A stretch of 64,000 nt of DNA from Herbaspirillum sp. LeCh32-8 (lineage in GTDB: Bacteria > Pseudomonadota > Gammaproteobacteria > Burkholderiales > Burkholderiaceae_D): assembly GCF_017814915.1 (NCBI RefSeq), contig NZ_JAGIPZ010000005.1, positions 124,001 to 188,000 of the forward strand. Reading direction: 5' to 3'. The notes under the pieces are model-generated. The model saw only the letters and a list, made by a program, of their open reading frames with translations, was not told the DNA's origin and searched no databases. This document shows positions 35,328-43,887 of this stretch, piece by piece (the stretch's first letter is position 1; the number at the start of each line of letters is the position of its first letter). A program made the translations under genes and the position numbers.

Positions 35328-36422
35328 ATGTCCGAACAGAAAAAGCCGCCGCACACCGGCAATTCCAACAGCACCCGCGCCCGCGTGAGCGACATCGCGA
35401 CCGCGGCCGGCGTCTCCACTGCGACCGTCGACCGCGTGTTGAACGGCCGTCCCGGCGTGCGCGCGGCGACCTTGCAAAAGGTGATGAAGGCGGCCGCCGC
35501 ACTCGACTACCTGCCCGAGTCCGATCTCTACAAGGCGATGCGCCCGCGCCCGATGCAACTGGTGTTCCTGCTGCCGCCGCGCAGCAACCGCTACATGCAG
35601 ATGCTGGGCGACTACATCGGCTTCGCCGAGGAGCACCTCGCGCCCTTCAACGTGCGCTGCAAATATCATCACATCGAAGGCTTCAATCCGCGCGTACTGG
35701 CGCAACGCCTGCTGCACTATGGCCGCCAGGCCGACGGCGTGGCCTGCATGGCGCTGGAGCATCCGCTGGTGCGCGAGGCGGTCAACACGCTGGCCGACGA
35801 AGGCGTGCATGTGGTGACGCTGATCTCGGATCTCTCCAACTCGCGTCGCGCCGCCTATGTCGGCATGGACAACCGTGCTGCCGGTCGCACCGCCGGTTAC
35901 CTGCTGGCGCGCTTCCTGGGGCGCGACGTCACGCATCCTGCGGCCGGCCGCAAGCCCGGCAAGATTGCCATGATCGCCGGTAGCCTGAGCTATCGCGGCC
36001 ACGAGGAAAGGGAGATGGGATTCCAGCACGTGCTGGAGGAGATCTGCCCGCAGGTGCAGGTGGTGGGCCTGCGCGAAGGGCATGACGATGCCGACACCAA
36101 CTACAAGCAGGCGCGCATCCTGCTGGAGCAGTATCCCGACCTGGCGGGCATGTACAACATCGGCGGCGCCTCCGATGGCGTGGGTCGCGCACTGAGGGAA
36201 AGCGGGCGCGACCAGAAGGTGGTCTTCATCGGCCACGGCCTCACGCCCGACACCCGCGGCCTGCTGATCGACGGCACCATGGACGCGGTGCTGACCCAGC
36301 ATCCGCAGAACATGATCATGAATTGCGTGCGCATCTTCACCAACCTGCGCGAGCGACGCGATGCATTGTCCGGCGTGGAGGCGGTGCGGATCAGCGTGAT
36401 CCTGCGCGAGAACCTCCCCTGA
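35328..36422 (+). CDS. LacI-family transcriptional regulator
   Basis: A 364-residue repressor with the N-terminal LacI HTH (RARVSDIATAAGVSTATVDRVLNGRPGVRAATLQKV, residues about 17-52) and a periplasmic-binding-protein-like effector domain. The VDRVLNGR variant is the sort seen in regulators of sugar-acid pathways. It diverges from the TRAP/VOC/RuBisCO-like/kinase operon with 249 bp between starts, so it very likely controls it. A repeated TTGATGGTTT-like element lies at 35282-35306, just before its start. Confidence 0.9.
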   Translation: MSEQKKPPHTGNSNSTRARVSDIATAAGVSTATVDRVLNGRPGVRAATLQKVMKAAAALDYLPESDLYKAMRPRPMQLVFLLPPRSNRYMQMLGDYIGFAEEHLAPFNVRCKYHHIEGFNPRVLAQRLLHYGRQADGVACMALEHPLVREAVNTLADEGVHVVTLISDLSNSRRAAYVGMDNRAAGRTAGYLLARFLGRDVTHPAAGRKPGKIAMIAGSLSYRGHEEREMGFQHVLEEICPQVQVVGLREGHDDADTNYKQARILLEQYPDLAGMYNIGGASDGVGRALRESGRDQKVVFIGHGLTPDTRGLLIDGTMDAVLTQHPQNMIMNCVRIFTNLRERRDALSGVEAVRISVILRENLP

Positions 36423-36431
36423 AGCGCAGGC

Positions 36432-38279
36432 TCAGGTCGGCAACGACGGCATCAAGGCACTGCGCACGCCCCATGCCACGAACAGTTTGCCGCGACGCGG
36501 GCGGGCGCGGCGACGGCGCAGGCTGGCGTAGACCAGCTCGGCCAGCGTGCGTTGCTCGACGTCGCTCATCTTCAGCGACAAGCGATACATCTTCAGCAGC
36601 ATCAGCGCATTGTTCATGAAAGCCAGGTCGGTGGCATCGCTGCGCGCCAACGCCGCCATCTGCGCGGCCAGCGTGAGGGTGCGCGCGCCGTCTGCGGGAG
36701 CGGCGGCGTGGTTCTCCGGTGCGTCCTGCAGGCCGATGCGATACAGCGCGTAGCGGTAGGCCGGCTCCAGTTCCTCGTCGCTGCCGGCGCGTTCTTCCAT
36801 ATTCACGCCGGCCAGTGCGGCCAACAGCTTTTCCAGCGCGGAGAAAGAGACCGCGTGGCCGCTCATCCCGGTCTCGCTCCAGCCGCCGCCGCCGGGGTCG
36901 AGCAGCCAGGCCAGGAAACCGTGGTCGAGTCGGGAATCGCGCGCGGCGCGGCTGACCAGCAAGCGCTGGGCGGTAGCCGTGTCTTCGGCGCTCATGCGGT
37001 AGTACTGCGGCGTCGAGGGCGACGGCATCCCGGCAGAAGCGTCGCGGCGCGCGTCGCGGCCATCGCCGCCGCACGCCTTGCGATAGGCGGCGAGGTCGGC
37101 GGCCAGGGCGTCGACTTCTTCCAGCGGCAAGCCGTTGGCCTGCGCCCATGCATAGGCGTCGGCCAGGTAGCGGCGATCGCCGAAGCTGAGGTAGTCGCGC
37201 GCCTGCGCTGCGGCGGCGGCGCCTGCACGGCGCGCCACCTGCGGCTCATCCTCGCGCCGCGCCACGCCAAACACGCGCTGCAGCAGCACCAGGTAGGCGT
37301 CGTCCCGCACGCTGTGCGCCAGGTTGTTGGCCTGGATGAGGTCGGCCAAATGCGGTGCGGCGGCCATCAGCTCGGCCATCGACGGCATGCGCACCAGCAC
37401 CAGCCCGCGGATCACGCCCCCGGCCAGCGCCAGCGGGCCGGACGGCAGCACCAGCGATTCCATCATGCGCACCAGGTCGGTCTGTTGTTGCGGCGGCAGC
37501 GGCGCCTGCGGCTGCAGGTTGTAGAGCTCCAGATACTGGCGCATCAGCTGAGCGTAGTTGGCCGGATAGGCGGTCTGCTCCAGCGGCGACAGGCCGGCGT
37601 AGAACACCAGCGCCGCCTCGATCACCGGACGCCAGTCGCCGCTGCTGACGGCGCGCTGGAACACCGGCGCCCAGAAACGCTGGTCCAGCTCGGTGCGCTG
37701 ATTGGCGGCGGCATAGCGTTCGTTGACGGTGTAGGCGCCGCTCTCGTCATAGACGATGGCGGAGAGCTCGGCGCGCGAGAGGCCGCTGAAGGGATTGGCC
37801 GCCCGGCCATACAGCGAATCCGTCGCCTGGCGCGCCTGCTTGATGCGGGCCGGGTCGTCCGACGGCGGCAGTTCGCTGTCGGCGCGGGCGATGGCATCGG
37901 CGCCGCGGCGTGCGGCCACCAGTCGCGCCTCGATTGCGTACAAGGTGGCGCGGGTGACGGGCAGCGGCGCGCCCTGCACGTCCTGTGTTTTGGCCGTGTC
38001 TGCGACCTCGCCGGCAGCGGTCGCCGCAGCGCCTTGCGCAGCATCGGATGCGGTAGCGGCGGTCGCGGCTTCGGCTGCGGCATCGTCGACGATGCTGGCG
38101 AAGGCCGCCAGCAGCCGGCCCTGGGCCGACAGGGTGAGGGTGACGCCTTCTTCCGGCGTGCCGGGATTTGCGTTCTGCGCGACGGGCGCGGGGTCGACGT
38201 TTTCCTGCTGGCTGGAGGTCTGCGTGAAGAGCGACAACGCATCGCGCGCCGCCACCGCGATTTCCGTTTCGATGGCCAT
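36432..38279 (-). CDS. protein of unknown family, 615 aa
   Basis: No family is recognised. The start MAIETEIAVAARDALSLF at 38279 has an excellent AAGGAGA site, and codon use matches the genome, so the gene is real. No signal peptide is seen. Residues about 25-100 are Ala/Thr-rich and low-complexity. After about 135 the protein is mostly helical, with segments NPFSGLSRAELSAIVYDESGAYTVNERYAA and YRYALYRIGLQD, and ends with a basic stretch (RRRRARPRRGK). It lies 173 bp downstream of gltL on the same strand and converges with lacI. An appendage, secretion or structural role is possible but unsupported. Confidence 0.7.
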   Translation of the reverse strand: MAIETEIAVAARDALSLFTQTSSQQENVDPAPVAQNANPGTPEEGVTLTLSAQGRLLAAFASIVDDAAAEAATAATASDAAQGAAATAAGEVADTAKTQDVQGAPLPVTRATLYAIEARLVAARRGADAIARADSELPPSDDPARIKQARQATDSLYGRAANPFSGLSRAELSAIVYDESGAYTVNERYAAANQRTELDQRFWAPVFQRAVSSGDWRPVIEAALVFYAGLSPLEQTAYPANYAQLMRQYLELYNLQPQAPLPPQQQTDLVRMMESLVLPSGPLALAGGVIRGLVLVRMPSMAELMAAAPHLADLIQANNLAHSVRDDAYLVLLQRVFGVARREDEPQVARRAGAAAAAQARDYLSFGDRRYLADAYAWAQANGLPLEEVDALAADLAAYRKACGGDGRDARRDASAGMPSPSTPQYYRMSAEDTATAQRLLVSRAARDSRLDHGFLAWLLDPGGGGWSETGMSGHAVSFSALEKLLAALAGVNMEERAGSDEELEPAYRYALYRIGLQDAPENHAAAPADGARTLTLAAQMAALARSDATDLAFMNNALMLLKMYRLSLKMSDVEQRTLAELVYASLRRRRARPRRGKLFVAWGVRSALMPSLPT

Positions 38280-38452
38280 TCCATTCTCCTTTTTTGGAGC
38301 TCTCATGGCTGATTACGGTCGACCTGCGGCGATCTTTACAGCAGTAAAGGACTTCGACGTAAATTATTCGTCAGTTTTCAAGTCTTTGTTTCCATTGGGA
38401 ATTTTCGATCCGTTGCGTATCGGAACAGTCCGTCTCGGAAGCTCCCCGGCCG

Positions 38453-39187
38453 TCAATGCGACAGGATCTTGGAGAGGAATTGCCGGCTGCGCTCGGAATG
38501 CCCGCTGCCGCCGCCGAAGAAATCGTCCTTGCTGCGATCCTCGACGATGCTGCCCTGGTCCATGAAGATCACGCGATGCGCCACCTTGCGCGCAAAACCC
38601 ATCTCGTGCGTGACGCAGATCATGGTCATGCCTTCCTGCGCCAGCTCCACCATCACGTCCAGCACCTCGTTGACCATTTCCGGGTCGAGCGCCGAGGTCG
38701 GCTCGTCGAACAGCATGCAGATCGGATCCATAGCCAGCGCGCGGGCGATCGCCACGCGCTGCTGCTGGCCGCCGGACAACTGGCCGGGATACTTGGCCGC
38801 ATGCGCCTTCAGGCCCACCCGCTCCAGGTACTTCATGCCATGCGCATGCGCCTCTTCCTTGCCGCGACCAAGCACCTTGATCTGCGCCAGCGCCAGGTTG
38901 TCAGCGATAGAAAGGTGCGGGAACAACTCGAAATGCTGGAACACCATGCCCACCCGCGAGCGCAGCCTGGGCAGATTAGTGGCGCGGTCGTTGACCTGGA
39001 TGCCGTCGACGGTGATGCGGCCTTCCTGGATCGGCTCCAGCGCGTTGATGGTCTTGATCAGCGTCGACTTGCCCGAGCCCGAGGGGCCGCACACCACCAC
39101 CACTTCGCCCTTGGCGATGGCCGCGCTGCAATCGGACAGTACCTTGAAGCTGCCGTAATACTTGGAGACGTTTTCCAGCGTGATCAT
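38453..39187 (-). CDS. gltL: glutamate/aspartate-type ABC importer ATP-binding protein
   Basis: A 244-residue polar-amino-acid transporter ATPase. Walker A is GPSGSGKST, the signature is LSGGQQQR and Walker B is [14 protein letters not shown]. The start [17 protein letters not shown] at 39187 overlaps the permease gene stop by 4 bp (ATGA). It is the last transport gene of the leftward operon aminotransferase-gltI-CMD-gltJ-gltK-gltL. The frame is open well upstream but that part is antisense-like translation of gltK in another frame. Confidence 0.92.
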   Translation of the reverse strand: MITLENVSKYYGSFKVLSDCSAAIAKGEVVVVCGPSGSGKSTLIKTINALEPIQEGRITVDGIQVNDRATNLPRLRSRVGMVFQHFELFPHLSIADNLALAQIKVLGRGKEEAHAHGMKYLERVGLKAHAAKYPGQLSGGQQQRVAIARALAMDPICMLFDEPTSALDPEMVNEVLDVMVELAQEGMTMICVTHEMGFARKVAHRVIFMDQGSIVEDRSKDDFFGGGSGHSERSRQFLSKILSH

Positions 39188-39867
39188 GCCGCCACTTTCT
39201 TCCGATAGCGCTTGACCATGAGCGACATGGAAAAGCAGATGATGAAATACACGGCGCCGGCCACGAACAGCAGTTCGATGATGCGGCCATTGCGTTCGCC
39301 GATGCTGTAAGCGCGGCCAAAGAAGTCGGCCAGCGCGCTGACGTACACCAGCGAGGTGTCCTGGAACAGCACGATGCCTTGCGTGAGCAACAGCGGCACC
39401 ATGTTGCGAAAGGCCTGCGGCAGCACCACCATGCCCATCGCTTGCGGGTAAGTCAGGCCCAGCGCGTAGGCCGCGGCCATCTGCCCGCGCGAGACGCTGT
39501 TGATGCCGGCGCGGATGATCTCGGCGTAGTAGGCGGCCTCGAACAGCGCGAAGGCCACCAGCGCCGAAGTCATGCGCAGGTCGTTGGCCGGCGACAGGCC
39601 GAACAGCTTTTGCAGCAGCTGCGGCACGATCAGGAAGAACCACAGCAGCACCATCACCAGCGGGATGGAGCGAAACAGGTTCACATAGCCGGCTGCGAAC
39701 CATTGCAACGGACGATGGCGCGACAGGCGCATCATCGCCAACAGCGTGCCCCAGGCCATGCCGAAGACGATCGCCACCAGCGTGATCTTGAGCGAGACCA
39801 GCATGCCGTCGCCCAGCACCTTGAGCGCGGCGGGCGTGACCGCGCTGAAATCGAATTCGTAAGCCAC
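39184..39867 (-). CDS. gltK: glutamate/aspartate-type ABC importer permease GltK
   Basis: A 227-residue HisM-family inner-membrane permease. The segments [21 protein letters not shown] and [53 protein letters not shown] (EAA coupling loop) are typical of the amino-acid family. It is coupled to gltL by a 4-bp overlap and follows gltJ by 10 bp. Confidence 0.92.
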   Translation of the reverse strand: MAYEFDFSAVTPAALKVLGDGMLVSLKITLVAIVFGMAWGTLLAMMRLSRHRPLQWFAAGYVNLFRSIPLVMVLLWFFLIVPQLLQKLFGLSPANDLRMTSALVAFALFEAAYYAEIIRAGINSVSRGQMAAAYALGLTYPQAMGMVVLPQAFRNMVPLLLTQGIVLFQDTSLVYVSALADFFGRAYSIGERNGRIIELLFVAGAVYFIICFSMSLMVKRYRKKVAA

Positions 39868-39877
39868 CGCCGTCTGC

Positions 39878-40603
39878 TTATTTGCCGGCCATGCCGGGCA
39901 GGCTGGTCTTGTGTTCGAGCAGGCGCATGCCCGCCATGACGCTGATGTTGATCAGCATGTAGGCCAGCGTGACGGCGATGAAGGCCTCATACGGCTGGGC
40001 CGTGTAGTCGACCAGCTGGCGTCCTTGCGCAGCCAGTTCCAGCAGGCCGATGGTGGAGGCCACGGCGGAGTTCTTGAAGATGTTGAGGAACTCGGACGTC
40101 AGCGGCGGCAGCACGATGCGCATGGCCATCGGCAGCAGCACGAAGCGATAGGTCTGCGGCAGCGTCAGCCCCAGCGCCAGGCCGGCGCCCTTCTGCCCGC
40201 GCGGCAGCGACTCGATGCCGGAGCGCACCTGCTCGCACACGCGGGCGGCGGTGAACATGCCCAGGCACAGCATGGCCATCACGAACTGCTGCGTCATCGG
40301 CGGCATGGCCTTGATGGCGTCGCCCCAGGGCAGCAGCTCGGGCATGGCGAAATACCAGATGAAGATCTGCACCAGCAGCGGCACATTGCGAAACAACTCT
40401 ACATAGCAGGCGGCCAGTCCCGACAACAGCCGGTTGGGCAAGGTCCGCAAGATGCCCAGCAGCGTGCCCAGCGCCAGCGCCATGATCCAGGCCGACATGC
40501 CCAGCGCCACCGTCACGCCCAGCCCGGACAGGAGCCAGTCGAGGTAGGTCTGCCCGGCGCTGGGCGCCTGCAGGAAGACCGACCATTGCCATTGGTATGC
40601 CAT
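39878..40603 (-). CDS. gltJ: glutamate/aspartate-type ABC importer permease GltJ
   Basis: A 241-residue HisM-family permease. The N-terminus [30 protein letters not shown] and the segments [23 protein letters not shown] and [32 protein letters not shown] match GltJ subunits, which form a heterodimer with GltK. It lies 28 bp after the CMD-family gene. Confidence 0.92.
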   Translation of the reverse strand: MAYQWQWSVFLQAPSAGQTYLDWLLSGLGVTVALGMSAWIMALALGTLLGILRTLPNRLLSGLAACYVELFRNVPLLVQIFIWYFAMPELLPWGDAIKAMPPMTQQFVMAMLCLGMFTAARVCEQVRSGIESLPRGQKGAGLALGLTLPQTYRFVLLPMAMRIVLPPLTSEFLNIFKNSAVASTIGLLELAAQGRQLVDYTAQPYEAFIAVTLAYMLINISVMAGMRLLEHKTSLPGMAGK

Positions 40604-40631
40604 CTCTTCACATCCTCATCGTGGCCGGCGC

Positions 40632-41207
40632 TCAGGGCGCCGGCTCGGCGAAGGGCAGGTCGCCCTCGCCTTGTCCTTCGGCGCGCATGCCGAAGGTGTT
40701 CAAGGTCATTGCCACCAGCGCGTAGTAGCCCAGCAAGCCCACCAGGTTGACCACCACCGGCAGGCCGAACAGTTCCACCGCCTGTGCATAGGTGGCCTGC
40801 GCGACGCGCTTGTCGCGGTACAGCTCGCTGGCGAAATTCCACACCACCTGCTCGTCGTGCTGCGTGAAGGACGGCGTCTGGCCGCGCCGGATCTGCTCGG
40901 CGACGTCGGCCGACAAACCCGCCGCTACCGCAATGGGCAGATGGATGTGCCACTCCGCCTGCGATTGCCAGGCCACTGCCGTGGCCAGGATCGCCAGCTC
41001 CGACAGGCGCAGCGACAAGCCGGTGTCGTAGCGGCAGAACGCGCCCAGCCGCTGCGCCAGCTCACCCAGTTGCGGGCTGTGGATCCAGGCCACGAAGGGA
41101 CCGTTCAGGTTCTTGCGCGGCCCGGCCTGGATGGCGTCGAGCATGGCGGTCTGGTCGGGCGTCATCTGCGCGCGGCTGATCTGCGGCAGGCGGGATGGCT
41201 GGGTCAT
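40632..41207 (-). CDS. carboxymuconolactone-decarboxylase-like (AhpD fold) protein without CxxC
   Basis: A 191-residue protein of the CMD/AhpD-like fold (GPRKNLNGPFVAWIHSPQLGELAQRLGAFCRYDTGLSLRLSELAILATAVAWQSQAEWHIHLPIAVAAGLS). The peroxidase motif CxxC...H of AhpD is absent: the corresponding stretch reads WQSQAEWH, keeping only the His. It should therefore be a lactone decarboxylase, hydrolase or isomerase-like member rather than a peroxidase. It is embedded between gltI and gltJ, so it is expressed with the importer and may act on the imported compound. Confidence 0.82.
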   Translation of the reverse strand: MTQPSRLPQISRAQMTPDQTAMLDAIQAGPRKNLNGPFVAWIHSPQLGELAQRLGAFCRYDTGLSLRLSELAILATAVAWQSQAEWHIHLPIAVAAGLSADVAEQIRRGQTPSFTQHDEQVVWNFASELYRDKRVAQATYAQAVELFGLPVVVNLVGLLGYYALVAMTLNTFGMRAEGQGEGDLPFAEPAP

Positions 41208-41253
41208 GCGGGTCTCCTCTTTCCTCTGGTCGGTCGAGCGTCAGATCATGCGC

Positions 41254-42171
41254 TCAATCCATGGGCTTGTCGCTGGGCGCGGCATACAGCTTGGAGACCG
41301 TGTCCGACATCGGGAAGTTGAAGCTCACGTTCTTCGGCGGAATCGGGAAGGTGAACCACTTGGCGTAGATCTTCTTGATCTCGCCGCTCTTCATCAGGCC
41401 CGACAAGGTGTCGTCGACCAGCTGCTTGAATTGCGGATCGTCGCGACGCACCATGAAGGCATAGGGCTCGGCGCCGAAGGGATTGCCGGTCAGCACCCAG
41501 TCGCCCGGCTTTTGCGCGGTGGTGCGCGCGCCGGCCAGCAGCACGTCATCCATCACGTAGGCGGCCACGCGGCCCGACTGCAGGATCAGGAAGGCTTCGC
41601 CGTAGTCCTTGGCGCTCTGGATCTGCATGTTCATCTTGCGATGTTCGTTCAGGTTGCGCAGCAGCTGCTCGGAGGTGGTGCCGGCGTTGGTCACCACCGC
41701 CTTGCCGGCCAGGTCCGGGAAGTCCTTGATGCCGCTGTCGCGCTTGGTCAGGATGCGGCTGCTGGCGACGAAGAAGTTGGTAGCGAAGGACACCTGCTGC
41801 CAGCGGTTCTTCAGGTTGCTGGTGACGCCGCATTCGAGGTCGATGGTGCCGTTCTGCAGCAGCGGCGTGCGGTTCTGCGAGGTCACCGGGACCATGCGCA
41901 CTTCCAGTTTGGGCGCGCCCAGCTTGGCCTTCACTGCATCGATCACCTTGTTGCACAGGTCTTGCGAATAGCCGATCACCTGCTGGTTCTCATCGTAGTA
42001 GGAGAACGGAATGGAGCTGGTGCGGTGACCGATGGCGATCAGGTTGGCGTCCTTGATCTTTCCCAGCGTCGGACCCAATGCCGGGTCGGCGGCTTGCGCC
42101 GGCGATAGCGCTGCGAACATGAAGGACAGCATGGCGGCCGGTGCGGCCAGACGTTTCATTGCGTGCATCAT
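41254..42171 (-). CDS. gltI: glutamate/aspartate-type periplasmic binding protein
   Basis: A 305-residue family 3 solute-binding protein with signal peptide MMHAMKRLAAPAAMLSFMFAALSPAQA. Features are the entry strand LIAIGHRTSSIPFSYYDENQQVIGYSQDLCNKVIDAV and TIDLECGVTSNLKNRWQQVSFATNFFVASSRILT, which match GltI-type proteins with the ligand Arg in NLKNR. A GGAGGGG site lies before a double ATG (42171 and 42168); either can be the start. The aminotransferase gene precedes it by 61 bp. The ligand could be an acidic amino acid or a related compound handled by the aminotransferase. Confidence 0.9.
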   Translation of the reverse strand: MMHAMKRLAAPAAMLSFMFAALSPAQAADPALGPTLGKIKDANLIAIGHRTSSIPFSYYDENQQVIGYSQDLCNKVIDAVKAKLGAPKLEVRMVPVTSQNRTPLLQNGTIDLECGVTSNLKNRWQQVSFATNFFVASSRILTKRDSGIKDFPDLAGKAVVTNAGTTSEQLLRNLNEHRKMNMQIQSAKDYGEAFLILQSGRVAAYVMDDVLLAGARTTAQKPGDWVLTGNPFGAEPYAFMVRRDDPQFKQLVDDTLSGLMKSGEIKKIYAKWFTFPIPPKNVSFNFPMSDTVSKLYAAPSDKPMD

Positions 42172-42232
42172 TTACCCCTCCCTTGGAAATTCGGATCTGC
42201 GGATCTGCGTGGCGAATTGGCGTGCAGGCGGC

Positions 42233-43555
42233 TCAAGCCAGCGCGGCCGAGACAGCCTCGGCCAGCCGGCCGACGATGTCGGAAATGTCTTGCTGCGTGG
42301 CGATGAACGGCGGGGCCAGCAGGATGTGGTCGCCGCTGCGGCCGTCGATGGTGCCGCCCATCGGGTACACCAGCAGGCCGCGCTGCATGGCCTCGGACTT
42401 GACGCGGGCGTGGGTGCGCAACGCCGGATCGAGCGGCGCCTTGCTTGCACGGTCAGCCACCAGCTCGACGCCGACGAACAGGCCGCGCCCGCGCACGTCG
42501 CCCACATGCGCGTGCTGCGCAAACGCCTCGCGCAGTTCGGCGCGCAGCTGCTCGCCGCGCTGACGCACGTTGGCCAGCAGATTGTCTTCACGGATGGCGT
42601 CCTGCACGGCGAGCGCGGCGGCGCAGGCGGTGGCGTGACCGATGTAGGTGTGACCGTGCTGGAAGAAGCCGGAGCCCTGCAGCACCGCGCCGTAGATGCG
42701 ATCGCTGCAGATCATGGCGCCGATCGGCTGGTAGCCGGCGCCCAGGCCCTTGGCGATGGCGACGATGTCGGGCTCGACGCCATCCTCCTCGCAAGCGAAC
42801 AGATAGCCGGTGCGCCCCATGCCGGACATCACCTCATCCAGGATCAGCAGCACGCCGTATTTGTCGCACACCGCGCGCATCTTGCGGAAGTAGTCGCCCA
42901 CCGGCGGCACTGCGCCGGCGGTGGCGCCGACCACGGTCTCGGCGACGAAGGCGGCGACCTGGTCGGCGCCCAGCGCGAGGATCTTTTGCTCCAGTTCATC
43001 GGCCAGGCGCTGCACGTATTGTGCGTCGCTCTCGCCGTCGCGGCGTTCGCGGTAGGCGTAGCACGGCGAGACGTGGTGCGCCTCGATCAGCAGCGGCATG
43101 AACATCTCGCGACGCCAGGCGTTGCCGCCGATGGCCAGCGCTCCCAGCGTGTTGCCGTGATAGCTCTGGCGGCGCGCGATGAAGTACTTGCGCTGCGCCT
43201 GGCCGGTCTCGACGTGGTACTGGCGCGCCAGCTTCAGCGCCGCCTCGACCGCTTCCGATCCGCCGGAGAGGAAGTAGACATGGTTCAGCGAACCCGGCGC
43301 CGCGTCGGCCAGCATCGCGGCCAGCCGCTCGGCGGGCTCGGTGGTGAAAAAGGACGTATGGGCGTAGGCCAGTTGGCCAACCTGCTTGCGGATCGCCTCG
43401 ACCACGCGCGGATGGCCGTGCCCCAGGCAGGAGACGGCAGCGCCGCCGGATGCGTCTAGGTAGCGCTTGCCCTCGCTGTCGATCAGCGCCATGCCTTCGC
43501 CGGCCACGGCGACCGGAAGCTTGCTGCGGGGATTGCGGTGGAATACGTGCGTCAT
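42233..43555 (-). CDS. class III (omega) aminotransferase
   Basis: A 440-residue PLP-dependent aminotransferase of the class III family (GABA, ornithine, beta-alanine or omega-amino acid donors). Motifs are SGGSEAVEAALKLARQYH, the LLILDEVMSGMGRTG segment with the cofactor Asp, and the Schiff-base Lys in DIVAIAKGLGAGYQPIGA. The start MTHVFHRNPRSKLP at 43555 has an AAGGG site. It is the first gene of the operon with the amino-acid importer, and two copies of the RpiR-type palindrome lie just upstream. The substrate is unknown but is probably the imported compound. Confidence 0.9.
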   Translation of the reverse strand: MTHVFHRNPRSKLPVAVAGEGMALIDSEGKRYLDASGGAAVSCLGHGHPRVVEAIRKQVGQLAYAHTSFFTTEPAERLAAMLADAAPGSLNHVYFLSGGSEAVEAALKLARQYHVETGQAQRKYFIARRQSYHGNTLGALAIGGNAWRREMFMPLLIEAHHVSPCYAYRERRDGESDAQYVQRLADELEQKILALGADQVAAFVAETVVGATAGAVPPVGDYFRKMRAVCDKYGVLLILDEVMSGMGRTGYLFACEEDGVEPDIVAIAKGLGAGYQPIGAMICSDRIYGAVLQGSGFFQHGHTYIGHATACAAALAVQDAIREDNLLANVRQRGEQLRAELREAFAQHAHVGDVRGRGLFVGVELVADRASKAPLDPALRTHARVKSEAMQRGLLVYPMGGTIDGRSGDHILLAPPFIATQQDISDIVGRLAEAVSAALA

Positions 43556-43609
43556 GCGATTGCCCTTTACGGTGTGCTGCAACGCGCTGTTGCCTGCGCT
43601 CACGACGCA

Positions 43610-43623
43610 GCAACATTCGTTGC
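43610..43623. promoter_or_regulatory. RpiR-type operator, proximal copy
   Basis: GCAACATTCGTTGC differs by one base from the palindrome GCAACA-N2-TGTTGC found at 43666 and 44849. It lies 55 bp before the aminotransferase start. Confidence 0.6.
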
Positions 43624-43665
43624 AAATTCAACTTGAAGCGCAATATAAATGAACGCAACGCGGCT

Positions 43666-43681
43666 TGCAACATATGTTGCA
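43666..43681. promoter_or_regulatory. RpiR-type operator, distal copy
   Basis: TGCAACATATGTTGCA is a perfect 16-bp palindrome in AT-rich promoter DNA 111 bp before the aminotransferase start. Matching sites lie at 43610-43623 and upstream of rpiR. Confidence 0.7.
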
Positions 43682-43831
43682 CATTATTTTTATATTGATT
43701 TTTTTGGTGCATTTGCAGCATTCTTTCGGTGCACCGTCGAACGCCAGGGCACGCCGATGGCGCACCGCAGCGCCTGCCGCCGTGCAGCACGAGGCAACGC
43801 AACAACATCGCGACGCGACCAGCCGAGGCAC

Positions 43832-43857
43832 AAAAAGAAAGGGGCGCCGTGCGCCCC
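43832..43857 (-). terminator. terminator of the rpiR gene
   Basis: GGGGCGC (43841-43847), loop CGT, GCGCCCC (43851-43857). Leftward, the hairpin is followed by a U-rich run (complement of CAAAAAGAAA at 43831-43840). Confidence 0.8.
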
Positions 43858-43887
43858 TGTGGATAAGAAAAGTGGGGGAAGCCCGCG

